From Paulinella micropora (Eukaryota > Cercozoa > Imbricatea > Euglyphida): 64,000 nucleotides of DNA. Below are positions 30,229-64,000 of this stretch, piece after piece; positions within the stretch are counted from its first letter, which is position 1; each line of letters starts with the position of its first letter. Under the pieces are notes generated by a model. That model was not told where the DNA came from and did no database searches. It worked only from the letters and a program-made list of their open reading frames with translations. Both the position numbers and the translations under genes were made by a program. The DNA lies in NCBI GenBank assembly GCA_009731375.1, contig BJOX01000016.1, positions 1,059,249-1,123,248 of the forward strand, read 5' to 3'.

Positions 30229-31396
30229 CAGTAAGCAAGGGTTAACGAGAAAGAGGCGAAAACAATAAAGAAGAGCTTAATTCAAATGAATTCTGGTTCC
30301 AAGGAACGACAGTACAAGCTCACAAGGAAATCTGGAACTAAGGTTCGACAGAAAGCTCCTGGAAAAAGTAAAATGGACGAGAAAAGAAAGAGAAAAAAAG
30401 ATAGAAAGAAAGAAAGGGACAAAGAGAAAAAGGAAAAACAAGGAAAAGAATAGAGAACGAAAGAAAAACTACAAAGAATGATAAAAAACAAAACACGAAA
30501 TGGAACAGAAACAAAAAACAAAAGAAACAAAAAACAAACGAAACAAAAGAAACAAAAACAATACAAAAAGACAACAACAGAGGCAGCGACAAACACCAAA
30601 AGCAAACACAAGCAAACAAACACAAGGCCAGACAGGGGCAAGGGAGACGATACTGAACTAGAACAAGAGCAGAAAGCGCCGGCAGAGGTCAGACTAACCA
30701 TGGCGCAAGTGAGATCAATTGACAGTCAGTGAGACAGCCCTCAAGGAAACTGCAGCACCTAACGCAATTCACTCGCACCCAGGGGCCATCGTAGCCAGGA
30801 GAAGTGTGCAGAGCGTAGTAAGGCTCGACGTGGCGAATGCTCGCGACGCGATTATTCCGAGTGCTGCAATATCCATAAGGACCAGCCCAAGCCTGGCAAC
30901 CTCATAGACATGCAGCCAAGCTAACCACTCCGCACCCCACCCCCTCATACCAGAAGAAACTCCACAAGCCACATCCATAAACATAAAGCTATACCGCACA
31001 TGAACATGACCAAAACTAACAAGCAGCAGCGTGTAAGAAAAACGAAAAAGATAAAAGAAAGCAAAAGGGGAAAAAAAGAGAAAAAGAGGGAGAGCCTTGC
31101 ATACGGTAAAAGAGAGAGAGAGAGTGAGAGAGACAGAGAGAGAGAGAGAGAGAGAAGAAGAAGAATAAAAAGAGATAGAAAGGATAAGAAAGAGTCGAAC
31201 TTCCTCGTCATTTCACTTCAAGATCTCTAGATCGGCGAACAGTGTGGGACTCGAGTTAAGACCGCAAAAGTACCCCCTACCCACTAAACAAAAAAGGGCC
31301 CTGTAAAAACTCGCGGAAGGAGAAAAATAGGCCCCCCCCCCAAAATGCAGTTAAGCACGAACGCCTGAGGGGGCTAAACGATATGCCCAAGAAAGA

Positions 31397-31489
<93 letters not shown>

Positions 31490-31491
31490 AA

Positions 31492-31523
<32 letters not shown>

Positions 31524-31599
31524 AAGAGAGGGATAGAGAGGAGAGAAAGAAAATGAAAACGAAGGAAAAAGGCGGTCCGGAACATCAAGAGCTGAAGGA
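30229..31599. other. A-rich and GA-rich sequence beside the broken retroelement
   Basis: The plus strand is strongly purine-rich (AAAC, AAAG and GA runs, GA array 31400-31460). Around 30806-30910 a plus frame has spaced cysteines (GECSRRDYSECCNIHKDQP), which could be a gag-like knuckle remnant; I cannot support more. The block is bounded by ATT tracts on both sides (30204-30228 and 32568-32590), as expected for inserted retroelement debris. Confidence 0.35.
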
Positions 31600-32629
31600 G
31601 TCAAAGGCGACTGCGATGAGGGAGAATAAAGGGAACAGCAGGAGCAGATGCGTGTCTCTGTAAATGAGGTCTCAAGTACGAGTGCTTGTCAACTCTGGGG
31701 CGAAGGCGTTTGTGAAGGCGGGGCAGTCCTAAGCAAAGGAGCAGGAAGAAGAGCACGAGAACGATCAAGCATAGTGCGCCAATTGAGGGAATTAAACCTA
31801 GCAAGCTCAAACAGAATAATACATTTGATACGCCTCCCGTACGAGCCTGGGAAGTAAATAGAAGGAAGGAAATGAGTGGCAGCAGAGTCAAGGTATTTGA
31901 TAAAATCAGAAAAACTAGAGAGAGCGAAAGGGATAAAAGTGGTGCCATTAGCTCGTCCTCTGGGGCCATGCTTCGCAGTCTGATATCTCTCTCTACCACT
32001 CACAGCATAAAGAGGATCAACCAGCGACCTGCCAACATAAGAACGTTTCAAGGGGGGGGGGGTTGACAAGAGAGACGTCGGTATCAACCTGATGCACATC
32101 GACATCAAGACTTAAGGAAGGATATATAACAAGATCAATACGCCGGTTTTCATGTTCATAGAGACGCGGCTCACGAATAGCATAAACCAAGGGAAAGCTT
32201 AGTATCATGAAAGATGGCATTCACAGCAGAATCATGTTTTAGCGTATCAGCAACACCATGCAAGAGCTTACAGCCTAAGTCAGCATGCACCTCAAGATCA
32301 GAGGGGAACTGAAACATTCTACCACACTTACAACACTGCATAAGCCTGAAGCAGAGAGAGGGATGGCGAAGAGGAGACATGTCAGATAAGGAGGGAAAGA
32401 AAGAGAGAGACAAGGAGAGAAGATTAGAACCTGCAGATTGAAAAGAGAAAATAAGAGAGAGCGACGAAGAGGGGACAGGTGAGACAACATGAGGGGGAGC
32501 CGAACTAACAGAGAGATGAAATGACTCACTAGGGCATTTGCTGTGATGTTTTTTTTGTTTTGTTTTTTTATTATTATTATTATTATTTTTAAAGGCGCGT
32601 CTAGTAGGATTCAAGATATTCAAGAACAC
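31600..32629 (-). pseudogene. Degenerate retroelement segment: zinc-finger plus nuclease-like C-terminal region
   Basis: Three minus-strand frames in succession carry one protein. The first (32171-32629) has QCCKCGRMFQFPSDLEVHAD and a following LGC, a C2H2/C-type finger, then KHDSAVNAIFHDTKLSLGL. The second (~32050-32180) has REPRLYEHENRRIDLVIYP and a DVDVHQVDTDVSLVNP stretch, like the R-x-D-x-V-x(n)-D-V core of restriction-like nucleases attached to some reverse transcriptases. The third (31689-32060) continues with YQTAKHGPRGRANGTTFIPF and ends NSLNWRTMLDRSRALL. The breaks are near 32175 and in a poly-G run at 32050-32061. Family assignment rests on pattern memory only. Confidence 0.5.
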
Positions 32630-33060
32630 ACTGCATGTCTCTGTATGGCATACGTATAAACATGTACACGTGCATGTACGTTTGCATTCATGTTTGCATG
32701 CATGGTTTGCATGGCATGCATATATGGTTGTATGTCTGTATTTTAATGCGGTGTTATGTAGTGTATGTATGTATTATTTTATGTATATTTATCTATTCAT
32801 GGCTTTGCATGTCCATATGTATGTAATGTAAGGTACGTAGGTAAGGTAAGCTAAGAAAATGCAATGTTATGTTATGTTATGTTATGTTATGCTATGCTAT
32901 CTTATGTTATGTTATGTTATGTTATGTTATGTCATGTTATGTTATGCTATGTTATGCTATGTTATGTTATGTAATGTAATGTTATGTTATGTTATGTTAT
33001 GTTATGTTATGTTGTGTTATGTCATGTTTTGGATTATTGTGTTGTGTATGTATACATGCA
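32630..33060. repeat. ATGC-rich and TTATG pentamer array
   Basis: Degenerate CATG/TGCA words to 32850, then (TTATG)n 32860-33020 with GCTAT variants. Confidence 0.8.
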
Positions 33061-33372
33061 TGCATGCATGTGTGCGTATGTAGTAGGTTCAGTGGCATCG
33101 CTGACACACACAGCTGCTGTGCGTGCTGTGCTGGCTTGTTGAGCTTTTCTCTCCAACCGTAACGGTGGGTTGTTTTTCCCGTGAAGCTGTGACAAGCGTA
33201 ACGGTGGCTTTGCCGTGACGTAGCTGTGAGCATTGCGTGCATGAGTACATTCGACTACCTGCCGCTGGCTGAGCGCGGACAAGGAGCTCGTCCCTGGGTA
33301 CGTATTGAATGAGTGAATCACGAAACAACACCGGGCTGAGCACGAAGCGCTTGAAGTGATGGTTCGTTGATC

Positions 33373-33471
<99 letters not shown>

Positions 33472-33474
33472 CAG
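33061..33474 (+). promoter_or_regulatory. Unique-sequence island and CT tract upstream of exon 1 (possible 5' region)
   Basis: About 300 bp of non-simple sequence, rare in this window, precedes a ~90 bp (CT)n tract and the first exon acceptor. It contains two gtaacggtgg words. I see no TATA box or other core promoter element I can defend. The 33331-33370 piece resembles part of the MITE-F family and includes an ATG at 33359 followed by GT. Calling this the 5' end of the gene is inference from position. Confidence 0.3.
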
Positions 33475-63593
<30,119 letters not shown>

Positions 63594-63640
63594 TTGTTGC
63601 ACTAAGACTTCGCATTGGTAAAAAAAAATTCAAAAATGCT

Positions 63641-63773
63641 CAGGTCCGTTCTACACCAGCCTGAATTCCGGGTTCTGGGGCCACTTTCTGGGTTTTTGCT
63701 TCCTGAAAAGCCCTGGCCTGTGGTGCCACTTTCACACCCAGAACCCTGAAAGCTGGGTGGTGTAGCACGAACC
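63641..63773. mobile_element. MITE-G (~130 bp) downstream of the gene
   Basis: Ends aggtccgttctacaccagcc and ggtggtgtagcacgaacct are inverted repeats. Internal text gccactttctgggtttttgc is shared with copies at 23-25 kb. It lies 48 bp after the exon 14 stop codon and may form part of the 3' UTR. Confidence 0.6.
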
Positions 63774-63812
63774 TCTGTATCACCACCACCACCAGTAGCC
63801 TCGCACTAATAT

Positions 63813-64000
63813 GAGAAGTTCCTATTTCTTAAGTACAACGAACAATGTCTTCAAGCGCTTTGATCTCAGTCAGTATTTGCATCTACAACCTGTCTTATGG
63901 CTCATTAGAAAGCTCTTGATGAGAGCTTTCAAATGAGCCACTACACAAGCCGCGAAGATCAGAACCGGCTGAGAACGAAACGTTTGAAGTCATTGCTCAT
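63813..64000. mobile_element. MITE-F, copy 3, cut by window end
   Basis: Inverted relative to the other copies: gagaagttcctatttcttaa at the left and gagaacgaaacgtttgaagt near the edge. Confidence 0.6.

Noticed and set aside
30769-30999. Hydrophobic minus frame MRYSFMFMDVACGVSS...
   Set aside because: Short, without homologous features or splice support, and opposite a purine-rich strand that favours such frames.

Overview
This window comes from a repeat-saturated nuclear genome of a microbial eukaryote. It has GT-AG introns, tRNA-derived SINEs, a non-LTR retrotransposon, interstitial TTAGGG arrays and assembly gaps, and no bacterial operon structure. A probable signal peptide followed by a targeting-like segment on the one clear host gene, plus the retroelement types, suggest an alga with a secondary plastid. 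A haptophyte is a guess only; the sequence does not settle the lineage.

Layout. Positions 1-33,000 hold almost only microsatellites: CTA, TATC/GATA, ATAC, TA, ATT, GTT, GAT, GTA and CT/GA, with poly-G or poly-C tracts and TTAGGG arrays. Between them lie short dispersed elements: (ATT)n-tailed and (ATCT)n-tailed retroposon-like repeats, several inverted-repeat MITE-like elements, and composite tandem arrays in which a 30-60 bp non-simple word recurs between microsatellite blocks. A broken retroelement carrying a zinc-finger and nuclease-like segment lies on the minus strand at 31.6-32.6 kb.

From 33.4 to 63.6 kb the plus strand carries one very long split gene that I reconstructed by reading through the repeats. 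Fourteen small exons (29-151 nt) are bounded by AG and GT, and the intron phases agree at every junction. They join into one open frame of 933 nt (311 codons including the stop). The product has a signal-peptide-like start, an N-terminal region I do not recognise, and a C-terminal glutathione S-transferase-like module with a CPFA active-site cysteine (resembling the DHAR, lambda and omega classes). Introns make up about 97% of the locus. They contain a 1.2 kb (CCT)n tract, an antisense APE/RT LINE (44.4-48.1 kb), five tRNA-like SINEs, MITEs and all the microsatellite types. A MYND zinc-finger half lies antisense in intron 1.

The most unusual signal is that the exon edges of this gene are copied over and over inside its own introns. 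Each copy consists of a microsatellite block plus the first or last few codons of an exon with its splice site. Exon 7 has eight extra acceptor-side copies, exon 4 has five, exon 9 has three donor-side copies, and exons 5, 8, 10, 12 and 13 also have copies. This looks like a locus where microsatellite expansion drags splice junctions along and creates decoy or alternative micro-exons.

Most long open frames in the window are translations of microsatellites and are not annotated as genes.
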